Source: Leptoclinus maculatus (lineage: Eukaryota; Chordata; Actinopteri; Perciformes; Stichaeidae). Taken from it: a stretch of 64,000 bases of DNA. Location of the stretch: assembly GCA_032191485.1 (NCBI GenBank), contig JAVDOI010000016.1, positions 13,435,674-13,499,673 of the forward strand. Reading direction: 5' to 3'. The notes beneath the pieces are model-generated. The model was not told the origin of the DNA, made no database searches, and worked only from the letters and a program-made list of their open reading frames with translations. Made by a program: the position numbers and the translations under genes. This document shows, piece by piece, positions 53,766 through 64,000 of this stretch (the stretch's first letter is position 1; the number at the start of each line of letters is the position of its first letter).

Positions 53766-55281
53766 TTAGTGGAGTCTGCGTGACTCACACAGCGAGCTAT
53801 GATACTTATGCATGCTTATGCTTACACCTCGTCCAGAACTACCGGTGAGACTCCTGACTACGGTAGCCGTAATGCTGCAAGCGGTGCGGCTTTGTAGTTT
53901 ACCAAAGTCGTACTAAAACATTTTGACAGAGCGCCGTGTACCACACAAAATCGCTTCGAGGTCAGTAAACACAACCAGAATTAATCCATATATAAGGCGC
54001 TCCGGATTATAAGGCGCACTGTCGTTTTTTGAGAAAATTAAAGGCTTTTAAGTGCGCCTTATAGTGCGGAAAATACGGTACTGTATACTATTCACGCAAC
54101 GGCTGCCAAGATGAAACCTACTGCTGCAGAATGTTTGTGAGAAAAGCGTTATAGAATTCAGTAAAGGTGAAATCAGGCTCTAACATAATGTGAATAGCTC
54201 AGTGGGTGTTGCTGATCAATGCCAGTCACTCCTCCTTTTCCTTACTGTCCTTACTGAGAGTTCAAACTGTCTAATGACTCCGGATGATCTGGCTTTCTGT
54301 ATTCGCTACTGATGCTAACCAGACCCAGAGTCATTTGTGCATTATTTAAAAGCTGTAGCATCACACTGTTAAACACTGCTGCAGTGTTGGCATCATATGT
54401 TTGGCACTGACAACCAACCTTTGACTAGAAAGGAAAGAGGTTCCTTTCTGTTTGATGAACAGAACAAGCTCACTGGCTCTTTGACTAAAAGTTTGTAATG
54501 ACAAATCATTACATGTGAATTAACTTCCAGCATATTTTAGTTATTTTGCTTCCAATTGTTGGCTCAGTAGAAATCTGGTAACCATTTTGTTTTCCACCTT
54601 TACGGCCAAAATCATTCAAGTATTCGGTATAGTATGATTTATTTTCCCCAATTGCACAACAACGATAAAGTTGGAGAGCATCATGGTTCCTGGTGCTTTC
54701 ACTAGCCCAGACATTCGCCAAATAATTAGATGTAAAAATAATACATAAAGAACTCTGTGTGTTATACTTTATACTGTAAACAGCGGGACTACTGTCAGTT
54801 TATAAACATATATAAAGCTATCCAATGGCCATGTACACTTTCCATACTGTGATAATGCGTCTAAAATAAGTCCAACACAGAGCTTTTGAAAGATTGCAGA
54901 GAAAGAGGTCACCTCTTTCACTTTTACCCGTTTTTCCAGTGGAGTCTTAGATGTGCAAACATCAGTCACAGTCACAGAGATGCATTACATACCACGGCAG
55001 CAGATAATCGCTTGACTGAATATGGCAATTTTACAAAACAGCCATAATGGTGGCTATCCGGCCCTCATCCTCCTCCATGCAAGATAGTAATGTTATGGGG
55101 GAATAAAGAGAGCCCACCAGCTTCATCCCCATTCCTGACCCTGCCCAACACGAAGGATCTGATTCAAAGAGGCACCCTTCTGGTGCTCATACAGACATCT
55201 ATCTATTAATAGTTTATGATCTGAGCTTTGGAGTAAATGTTATCCAGGATGGTAACATTCATTCATTTTGTTAGATGTCTT

Positions 55282-55297
55282 GGGGGGGGGGGGGGGG
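55282..55297. repeat. poly-G run (16)
   Basis: Uninterrupted homopolymer. Confidence 0.95.
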
Positions 55298-55590
55298 CTT
55301 TGTTCATAAAATGTAGACTCATTCTCTCAACAACGACAAAAAGTGAAAGACAGCTTTAAGTCCCCTTTGAAGTCGTGGGCTCGCTGACAAACAGATTGTG
55401 AAAAATGTGATAATACGCCAAGATAGTGCACACCACTGGGTGCTGGAAGGCCACAGGACAGCAGCTCCCCAGGAATTTCCATTACTCTTTTATGGAGCTC
55501 CATTCTAAAACTGACTGCCCACTGTGAAACAGAATGAATCATAAATTCATGCCTTGCATTGAAACACACCGAAATGCCAGACAGACTCAC

Positions 55591-55621
<31 letters not shown>

Positions 55622-56269
55622 TACACCTTTGATGTTGATTACATTCCTCCTATGTTGTGTTTGATGTGATAAAGGAAAGGAGAAATATTACTCTGAGTTA
55701 ACAACTTGTGCTAAAACAAAACCAAATGGAAAATGTTTGTATCCACGTCATGTAGACTGTTGATTCTGGCTCCCTCTCCCTCTCTGTCATTCTCTTTGTG
55801 TAGTTTCTGTTACAGCATGTCCACATTCTGCAGAAGGCTTGGCAAGTTCTTTTATTCCACAGATCAGAAAAACATCGTGGTCTTTGACAGATATCAGCCA
55901 GACCAGGATGCTAAATAAAAACCAGAAATGACAGAATAGAGCACTGACATTCTGTCTGTATCCAAACAAAAACTGCTGGCCAAGACTTCTTAACAGGATG
56001 AAATGAATCAAATACAACAGAGAAGGTGATCTGTGACTTTTTCTTTGTGAGAGTAAATTCTACCAGTCTCAAAAAACACCTTGTACTTTCAAAGTCAGCT
56101 TATCTCCTGCATGCACACCTAAAGTACGGTGTAGTCATAGACAGACAATCTTGGAGAGCATTTTAACTGAATTTGAACCAAAATCAGATACACCAGACAT
56201 TTATAATCACATACACTTAAAATACAATGTTCAAACATGATTCACAGAATGGAATATAGTGTTATCATG

Positions 56270-56560
56270 TTTAAAGGTTCTCTATTCGACTTTCAGAGCA
56301 TTAATACAGCAGCAAACAACAATTTGCTATGTAATGATATAGTGGAGTAATGTCTACTTGAAGTCGCTCTCCTTCTCCGTGTGTTATAATCAAGCCCCCA
56401 TGCTCAGCGCCGGTGTAAGCACTTTTAACTCTGTCAGCTCTGTTTGCACTGTTAGCACCGTTAGCTGTGAGCTGGCGACTCAACCATCGCCATGTTGAGA
56501 GCAGTGTGGAGGCAATAGATATGCTCTGAATTTCGTATTGACATTATTCTTTGTCTGAAC
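56270..56560. repeat. probable dispersed fish repeat
   Basis: The order of ttgaagtcgctctccttctc, gcactgttagcaccgttagc, gagctggcgactcaaccatc and gccatgttgagagcagtg looks like a repeat seen across teleosts. No termini could be defined. Confidence 0.35.
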
Positions 56561-56686
56561 TAGGGCGCTTCCGCATTGCCTCATTTTGTAATCTTACTGT
56601 TGTCTGTGAGAGTACTTTGCTCAGCATCACCACCTTTATCACTCTTCACTTGACAAACCCCCCTGTTTTTAAGCTTTAACATTAAA

Positions 56687-56706
56687 AATATATATATATA
56701 TATATA
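56687..56706. repeat. (TA)n microsatellite
   Basis: About 10 TA units beside an A-rich and a T-rich stretch. Confidence 0.9.
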
Positions 56707-59700
56707 TTCTTTTTTTTTTCAGGCCACAAAGTAACCATTTAGATTCCCACTATGTGATCAGTTTATCCAAAAAACAACTATTTGAAAAGTTTTCCAATGT
56801 TTTTGGTTGGCGCACAAAAAGCACACGTCAACAGTGTTTTTGTAATTACTGTAACTACCAGAAGGGGTAGACACAGGTCTGAACAGCATGCTTTTTTTAG
56901 TTTTTCATAGCGGAGCCATCTACACCAAGAGACACTACAAAGTAATTAGAAATGTCCTCATATATGATTTCAGGCCATTTTCATCCGTTGTTCTCCCAGT
57001 CACTTACTGCTGATGGATGTGGCTCTGTAAAAACATCTGATCCCCGCAGTGTAGCAGCTGAATGATACGTAATACCTTTCATTGTTTACAACCCTACTAG
57101 CACTAAACCGGAAGAACCAACTAACAAACAATTGTGTTCGAAACGCAAATAAAAAAAAATGGGAAAGGTTTGATTTAATTTGATTTAAATTAGCACTGCA
57201 GAGTAGAAAATGTTACTAAATACTCTTGGACAAGAGGCCCAATATTAGGGTCTGAGGCTGCTAGGTGGGGGAATATCTGTGTCTGTTGAGCGTGCACCCC
57301 GCAGCTGCCAAGGTTGAAAAAGTTAATGGAAGACTAATTAGAAAGCTGGGATCACCGCATGCAAGCCTGCGTAGTCATTACTCATCCCTGATTGGAGGGC
57401 CTTTGCCAAAGGGTGAGCGCAATATGACTGGGTCCCCTTGTTGCATATGGGAGGGATGGTCGGCTCGACAGAAATGTGTTGTGCACAATAAGGTGCGAGA
57501 CTGTGTAGTTGGCTTGACCTGTCGCACTTTGAGACCCAGCCAAATTGGGGGGAAAAGCTAAGAGTTCAATGGACCCTATGGTTTTGACAGAAACGGTGCG
57601 TTTCCTCAAAAAAACATCATCAAAATGTATAAACAGCATTTTTTCAGATATTCCTTTAAATAAATCAAACAAATCATAGTAATGTTTTGAAATAATTCAT
57701 CCCTGATGAATCCTAGAAAATTGTTTCTTTCTCTTTTCTATTACAACGTACAGACAATTTTGACATATTTGTCAACACTAATGCTGTACTGTAGAATATT
57801 TAATGATGCAGTTTAAGAATGAATTCGAACCCTCTTCAGAACACGTTTTTCTTCTAGCTTGATAACCAATTCAAAACCAATGTCTCTTAGTTGTAATTGG
57901 GTTCTGAATATAGGATGAGACTTATTAAAATCAAAATGCCAGGGGTGCAACCGTCGCCTTTGGATCTAATTTGCATGGCACATGAAATGCAGAGAAACAA
58001 CATGGCCGATGCATGTGCCACAGTGTTGATGAGTAGCATGAAAGAATATCAAAGTGTAATTTACTTACATTTGTTGTTTCATGAAATACTGCATGTGACT
58101 TTTAATTTGTGTGTATCTATGGCTCATCATTCTGACGCAGAGCTCGCCAGGTGCCCCGGACTCCTATTGGCTGGCTGACAGATGAGCTGTCATAGCTGGC
58201 CACTCATGCCCATAATTACATCGGGGGTACTGCCAGCAGAATGTGACGTGCAGGCACAACGCACGCACTTTCACTACTTGAATTTCCTTCTTGATTCTGT
58301 CACAAACAATAATAGGGACAGGTTGCCCTAGCATGTCTGCTCCAGCTGGAGCCCTAACCCAAGGGAGATCTGTGTCTCTGTGTCCTGTGCTGCCTCGTTA
58401 CCGAGGCAGCGGCTTATTCAGAAACCTGAACGGTCGCATCCAGATGGACAACAGAGACAGGAGACTGATATACAAAATGAACACTGGCTGAAATTATTTA
58501 TTAATTCACTTTATTTGTTCATGAGCAAGGTCGCAATGAGTAAACACCAGCATGCACTGGGTGCAAGGGAACCTTGGCAGCTCACCAATCCATCACAGTG
58601 GCTGGTCATAATGAACTGTATATAGCATACACTCACACGTACACACAGTAAATACATAGTGTGTGTTTTGTTTGGGATTTATTTATCTCTGACATGACAT
58701 ATATGACATACGAGTGTTGTGCGTTTGATCATACACTGATAGTATATGTCATTGTTTGAGATGGATTGAATAATTCCAGCGAATTATTCCTGAGCCAGAA
58801 ATATCCCCCCCCCATAAAACACAGCCTTCCAGCTGCATCATCAAAGCCACAATCAGAGAGCGATAGTCTGCTTTGTTGTCGGCAGCGCTGGATTGGATAG
58901 AGGGTTCACTTTGAGGCAGGTGGACCATTTCCAGGCCCTATTATGGATGTAATTACACACACCTGCGTCCCCCTGACCCACTGGTACACACAGACTGCAT
59001 CTATGAAAAACTCTTGGGTCTGACATGCATCTATTGTGTGCAAACACTCCAAACACGTATGAAGATTCCTAGATCCTTCGTGACCATTACAGCACAACTA
59101 CCCAGTCCACGTTCGGCTGCTTCAAATCTGCTCCTCACAGTGACATCCCTCTTGTCCGCTGCCTTCACCAGCGGTAGGGATTATGTAGGTGGCAGTGCTG
59201 ACAGCTGCAGCCAGGCACTGGCACCGACTACTCGGGTGAAGCTGTGAGCAGCTCTTCCATTTGACTTTGATTGACCCCGTCTGCAGGGAGAGCTGCAGCT
59301 CCACCTGCAGCAAGCTGCTGAATTATCATTTCAAAGAAGAGCCCAGAAAAGGTTATCCCTTTGAACAAAACGCCTCCATCCATACATCAAAGCAGAAGCC
59401 TGACATTGGGGCTATCAGAAGGCATGGTTACGACAAAAGCTTGGAAGAAAGTGCTGAGCTCAAATTCTTACTTTCCAAAGCCAGTCGACATTAGATGCTC
59501 ACTATTTCACGATAAGGGCAATAGGATAGTCAATGGAGTCAGCCTAATATTGCTAAACAGACGACAGATTTTGGTAAATGCTTATGTATACAATTATGCA
59601 TGAGTGCTCAGCACAGTGTGACTAAGTAGAAGTGATAACATTCTGGTAAGCTGCCTGGTTATTTCATCAGTGTAAAAACATCGCCATGCTGCTTCTAAGA

Positions 59701-60199
59701 CCGTATATGCCGAGCAGAATATAAAACATTTAGACAGGAAAATGCTTCCTTGCTAGATTCGGGAAAAATCTGTGAGATAATATATCAGCAATTTGTATGT
59801 TAATTCAATAAATGCTGCGTGTGCCTCACATTTTTTAGACATTAAAGCTGAACAAATAGTTTTGACTACTGTATTACTCAGGCTTCATAGCTACACGGTA
59901 CTGTAGACAAAAATTGGAGTACAGCATGCTTGAGGGATCTAGCATTTTAGCCCACATTTACCAAAATTGTTCTCTCAAAGTGAAAGCGACAACATTTGAC
60001 TTTCACAGGCTTTGAGCTGTTCCTGCCAGCTCCCGCTGCCAACAGCAGAAGCACTTTGCTATCTGATTTTAAAAAATGAAATAGCCAGCAGGAAAACTCC
60101 ATTCCTTGTATTTCATTTCATATTATTTTCATATTTAATCTGTTTGAAAGAGGAGGGCAGGCTTTATGGATTTTAAATTCTCCAGTAAATGTTGCCAAT

Positions 60200-60910
60200 A
60201 AGAAGAGCTTGTTCCTGAGTACCTGGAGTCCAGGTCACTTCAAACATGTGACCAGATTAAAAACCTCGGAGTAACGGTTGCCCTTTTTCAACATTTCCTG
60301 AATCCGGGGCTTTCTTTAACAAACTGACCCAGAAAACCTCATACATGCCTTTGTTACGAGCCGGCTTGATTACTGCAATTATCTGCTAATGGGTCCTCCA
60401 AACAAAACAATCCATAGATCACAACTCAGCTGCACTAGTTCTAACCAGGACAACAACCAGAAACCGTCATTGGTTACCCGTTGCTTTCAGAATACAATTA
60501 TAAATGCTCATTCTGGTGAACAAAGCAATGGCTAGTCTGGCTTCACAGTAGGCTACATCTCAGACATGCTGTCACTTTATAACCCCAGCAGATCTTTGCA
60601 GTCACAAGGTGAAAATCTCCTCCATGTGCCGAGAACACGTTCTAAGTCTGGTCAGATGGCTTTCAGTATTTATATACCTGAAGAATGGAACAGTGTGCGT
60701 GTTGATCTTAGACTTGGTCTTACACCGCGTTCTTTTAAATCTAAACTAAACACCTTCCTTTAAATTTGAGTATTTTCTTAAATGAACACATGCAAAGTAT
60801 GCTTGTTGTATGTGTGTATGTATTACATGTGTATTTATGGATGTCTCTGTTTACTGACCTGCTTTTGTATGATGGTGCTATGCAAATACATGTATAGTGA
60901 ATTGAATAAG
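60200..60910 (+). pseudogene. old L2-type LINE 3' fragment
   Basis: Scattered family motifs survive in shifting frames: KNLGVTV (about 60259), SRLDYCNYLLMGPPNKTI (about 60357), and a 65-codon open piece at 60566-60763 ending RSFKSKLNTFL. The 3' end has gtgctatgcaaata and gaattgaat, typical of L2 tails. It is far more decayed than the copy at 49309 and belongs to a different subfamily, because the tail unit and C-terminal sequence differ. Confidence 0.7.
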
Positions 60911-63900
60911 ACCACCAAACACCGTGGCTGGATTTATTCTAAAGTGGCTGTTTTACCTCTCTGAGCTTGTTCCAGCAGAGTAAAGTAAAATGTCAATAAC
61001 CTCCCACAGGAACAGTAACTGACTTTGCCTGACTGCAACTAAATGTTTAGTAGTACATAACCAATGAGAGTAATGAAAATCCTTCCCCATCAACAAGAGG
61101 ACCTGTAAGTACATTGGAGGAGCTCTAAGGGAAATGTCAGTACCACGAGTGCCTCCGGAGATTTGAGATCCACCATAATAAAGCATCTTTTTTGGCATGC
61201 GGCCAATAGACTCCACTGACAAATTTGTCAATTGATATGGATGGTCAAATAACTATAATGATGGAATACTTGTGTTGAGTATATAGGGGCCGGTGTGAGT
61301 GTGAAGGAGAAGTATTGGACCATTTTGTAATCATAAAGATGAGAGGTAGTGCAGCTGCGGACGAGGTCAGAGGGGAATGATGAAGGAAGGCCTATTATGA
61401 GGGCTGTATCTTTGATCCATGAGTGCATTGGTAATGATCTGACCTCTGGACAGCCACTGGCCTATAACAACCTCTGCTGATGAGGCATAGTATGTGTGTC
61501 TATGTGACGATGGAGGGTTTCTGTAATAACTTGTTCAAATGTACAAGACATTGATAAAGTCCAAGCGTAGTGTTGGGCTTAAAAATAGAAACATTATTTT
61601 CCTTCTTGCTCAGAGTAGAGAAATCTAATGGTGTTTCCTTACCTTTAAGATAACTTGTACCTGAGCTATGCCATTGTCAGGTTGTACGTATCTTCAAACC
61701 CCAAGCAAAGACATGTTTGTCCCTATAGTTAGAGGTATCGTGGAGTTGTCAACTAACACAAGTTTGCTACATTTCCCACTAAAATGCACTGCTCGTCTCC
61801 CTAAGGAGATAAACATGTTGAATGCATTTACAACCTCATAAAACCTTGGTTTGAGTGTTCAGCTTCTGCTCTTTTATTGGTTCACTGCTAGCTTTTACGG
61901 CCCACCAACTGTTAATAAACATTATGTCCCTCTGCATTTGGCAGGAACGTTAGCATGTCTCCCTGTGCTCATGGTGTGCATGCATGCGTGTCCTCATGCA
62001 CTTGTTGGTCAAATTAGAGACACAGGCAATATGGGGACCCCCTCATTAAAAAAGTGCTCAAGAGTGCCACTGGTGGTCAAAAACTTCAAAGGCACATATA
62101 CCGTACATGCGAAACAATGTACAATTTTTAAGGAACTGAACAAAGTCCTGAAACTTATATCTATTGTGTATAGAAATTCTAATTACAGCAGAAGTGCTAT
62201 ATTCCAATTGCTCTGCAATGTTTTCTGCTTGCAATCTTCCTCTACATGAGTTCATCCATCCTGCTGAGCTCTTTTTAAAAGCAATGACTAGCCTCTGACA
62301 CCTTCGCTGTGCTCCCAATTCCCATATTGACCACCAATAGGCAGTATTACATGTCAAGTTGAAGGATTGGTGCTTCGTGCGGATGTGTCAGGCTCCGTGT
62401 CTGCTCATCTGCTCTCCAGGACCACGCAGGGGTTATCCTGCTTGGTTGTCAGATCCACTCATATTTTCATTTTTCCTATTTCTATTTAGTCAATACCTGC
62501 TCAGTCTCTGGGAGGAGGCCAATAAGAGCCAACTCAGCCCTCTGAGGCTTGTGTGCAGCCAGGTATAGACATCCTCTCAGCTGAACCTGTTAGACCCAGC
62601 TCAGGTTGATGAAGTCATTACACAATGTGCGTTTCTTGTCAAATGGAAGCAGTTTTCACACAACAAGGGCAAACCCTCTTGCGTCCAGCAGACTTTATAG
62701 GGAGAACACAGTCTCACACAAACAAAATCCACCAACGTGCACTAAGGAAAATAAAACAATACAAATGTCTCTTTTCTTTTTCTCAGATAAATCATTTTTT
62801 TATGTTTTTCCTCTAGTGTATGCAGAACTTGGAGCATTCAATGCGTGCCTCTGTCTGCTTGTTTGGCATGTCCTGTGTCTCCTTTTCAGCTGTATGTTTG
62901 CCCTGTCTGGGCCTGACTGGTTCTGAGGGGGTTTCCTGGGAGGAAATATGTGGTGTGATCCAGCCAGGTCCTCTCTGGTTTGAATGTTACACAAAAGCTG
63001 CCAGACGAATGGGAATCCAATCACAGTTCCCCATGGCAAAATTGCCTGAATTGCTTACAAGCCTGGATCTGGAGAGGCACCAGTGACCTGTAATCTATCT
63101 AACAAACATGTCCGTGTTCCTACGGCAAAAAAACGGATGTGCTACAGACAAGCTGTGTCTTCGTCCTGTGCATTCTAATTAATAACACTCTCTAGCCTTG
63201 TAACCCTGTATGTACTTGACCATGATAATGCATCAGTGAAAGAGTGCGTGGGCAGTGCTATGCCTCGCTACACGGATATGCTAATAATTTTGTTAGTTAT
63301 CTGAGGTTTAACGCACATGCTGTGATTTTTTTTCTTTCCTGTGGAGGTTAATGCTAAAAGGTCAGATTTCTAACACTCATTAGAAAGTACTCTGCTTTGC
63401 ATACACTTTCCTCCAGTTAAAGCTTTTACCCCTTTGTTACTTTTATAACAAAACCCATACAAGACGCCAACACAATGTTCAAGCAGAACTATAAATCATT
63501 TTTCTTTTTCCTCCTGCTTATCCCCCCCGTCTGCATCCGAGCTGGCACCAAACCCTCGAAAAAGGTTAATTAAAACACGTTTAGCTTTAAAAATCCAAAC
63601 AGCAACACAATCAGCTGAGCAGCACTCATTAGTTCACCTTGAGTTTATTTTTTTTCTGTCTACCATTTGCCACACATATAGAGACACACTCGTTTTAAAT
63701 CTCATTATATTACAAAAAAAACCCATGCTGTGATAACATGAATAGTTCCTGGAGGTTTTAAACGTCTTACAAGGCAATATAAAAGGATAAAGAAATACAG
63801 CAAAAATTGAAGTAAGGATAAGTGTGTTACAACAAAAAGGGGATCCTTTTCACATTAAAATGCCACAATAGCCCCTGTGAGGTTATGAGATTTACACACT

Positions 63901-64000
63901 GCTGAATAAAACACAGGATGAGTGTAAAGGCAGGAAATAAAAAACAGAAAAACTGATCCTGAGAGCGATACCATATGGCTGTGTGGGCGACATCAAACAG
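60911..64000 (-). other. macrod2: macrod2 intron sequence to the window edge
   Basis: No exon, RNA gene or named repeat could be supported. Open frames of 60-130 codons lack recognisable domains. Confidence 0.5.

Larger units (their letters stand above)
53245..54078. mobile_element. TA-flanked palindromic transposon (CCGTATTTTCCGCAC termini)
   Basis: An 834-bp element with matching ends: ccgtattttccgcactatag at the left and the same read inward (ccgtattttccgcactataa) at the right, followed on both sides by ggcgcact. TA lies immediately outside each end (53243-53244, 54079-54080), consistent with a TA target duplication. The module attataaggcgcact and variants recur several times near both ends in both orientations. 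There is no transposase frame. I know this sequence as frequent in fish genomes but cannot assign the superfamily with certainty. Confidence 0.75.
54081..60199 (-). other. macrod2: macrod2 intron sequence, no exon recognised
   Basis: Contains a run of 16 G (55282-55297), a short CA array (55588-55620), a repeat-like segment near 56270-56560 and a TA array (56687-56706). I looked for the catalytic macro-domain motifs on the minus strand and did not find them. Confidence 0.5.

Noticed and set aside
62820..63086. 88-codon plus-strand frame
   Set aside because: No recognisable domain; codon content and context give no support.
52417..64000. Upstream macro-domain exons (catalytic loop, CISTGIYGFP-type motif)
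   Set aside because: Searched by eye on the minus strand and not found; presumed to be beyond the window.

Overview
This looks like nuclear genomic DNA from a ray-finned fish, probably a percomorph-type teleost (inference). The support is small vertebrate-type exons with GT/AG splice sites spread over tens of kilobases, many long (CA)n microsatellites, an L2-clade LINE with a short tandem-repeat tail, and several short inverted-repeat DNA transposons of kinds common in fish. There is no bacterial-style gene content. Almost all long open frames are microsatellite or shadow frames.

The one gene that can be named is a macrod2 (mono-ADP-ribosylhydrolase 2) orthologue on the minus strand. It runs from beyond the right edge (64000) to a poly(A) signal near 19472. 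The exon at 52338-52416 encodes the C-terminal strand and helix of the macro domain (VIFCVFLE..DF.IYKKKM). Downstream in transcript order lie small exons for a highly acidic tail at 45133-45171, 43390-43440, 38696-38734, 36342-36482, 35610-35678, (candidate 31320-31349), 23046-23084, 22452-22523 and 20629-20651, where the stop lies. Every internal tail exon is symmetric phase 1-1, so any subset can be skipped without a frameshift. The rest of the macro domain must lie upstream, outside the window.

Region by region: 1-785 may be the last exon and 3' UTR of a convergent plus-strand gene (weak). 786-19454 is largely intergenic. It holds a piggyBac-like MITE (3083-3481), a tandem duplication (12601-12900), an orphan KIF5-like exon with a stop codon (14204-14311) and a large inverted tandem-repeat structure (14455-15190). 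19455-64000 is the macrod2 3' half. Its introns hold hAT-like MITE fragments, a TTAA-flanked MITE (32678-33038), six long CA/GT arrays, an L2 LINE copy (49309-50864), a TA-flanked palindromic transposon rich in GGCGCAC motifs (53245-54078) and an older LINE fragment (60200-60910).

The most notable biology is the modular acidic tail together with a roughly 52-unit (UG)n tract placed 20 nt after the donor of one tail exon, an arrangement typical of TDP-43/CELF-regulated splicing. The orphan kinesin exon and the two structured repeats at 14.5-15.2 kb and 53.2-54.1 kb also deserve a second look. Family and gene identities are from memory of protein families; no database search was run.
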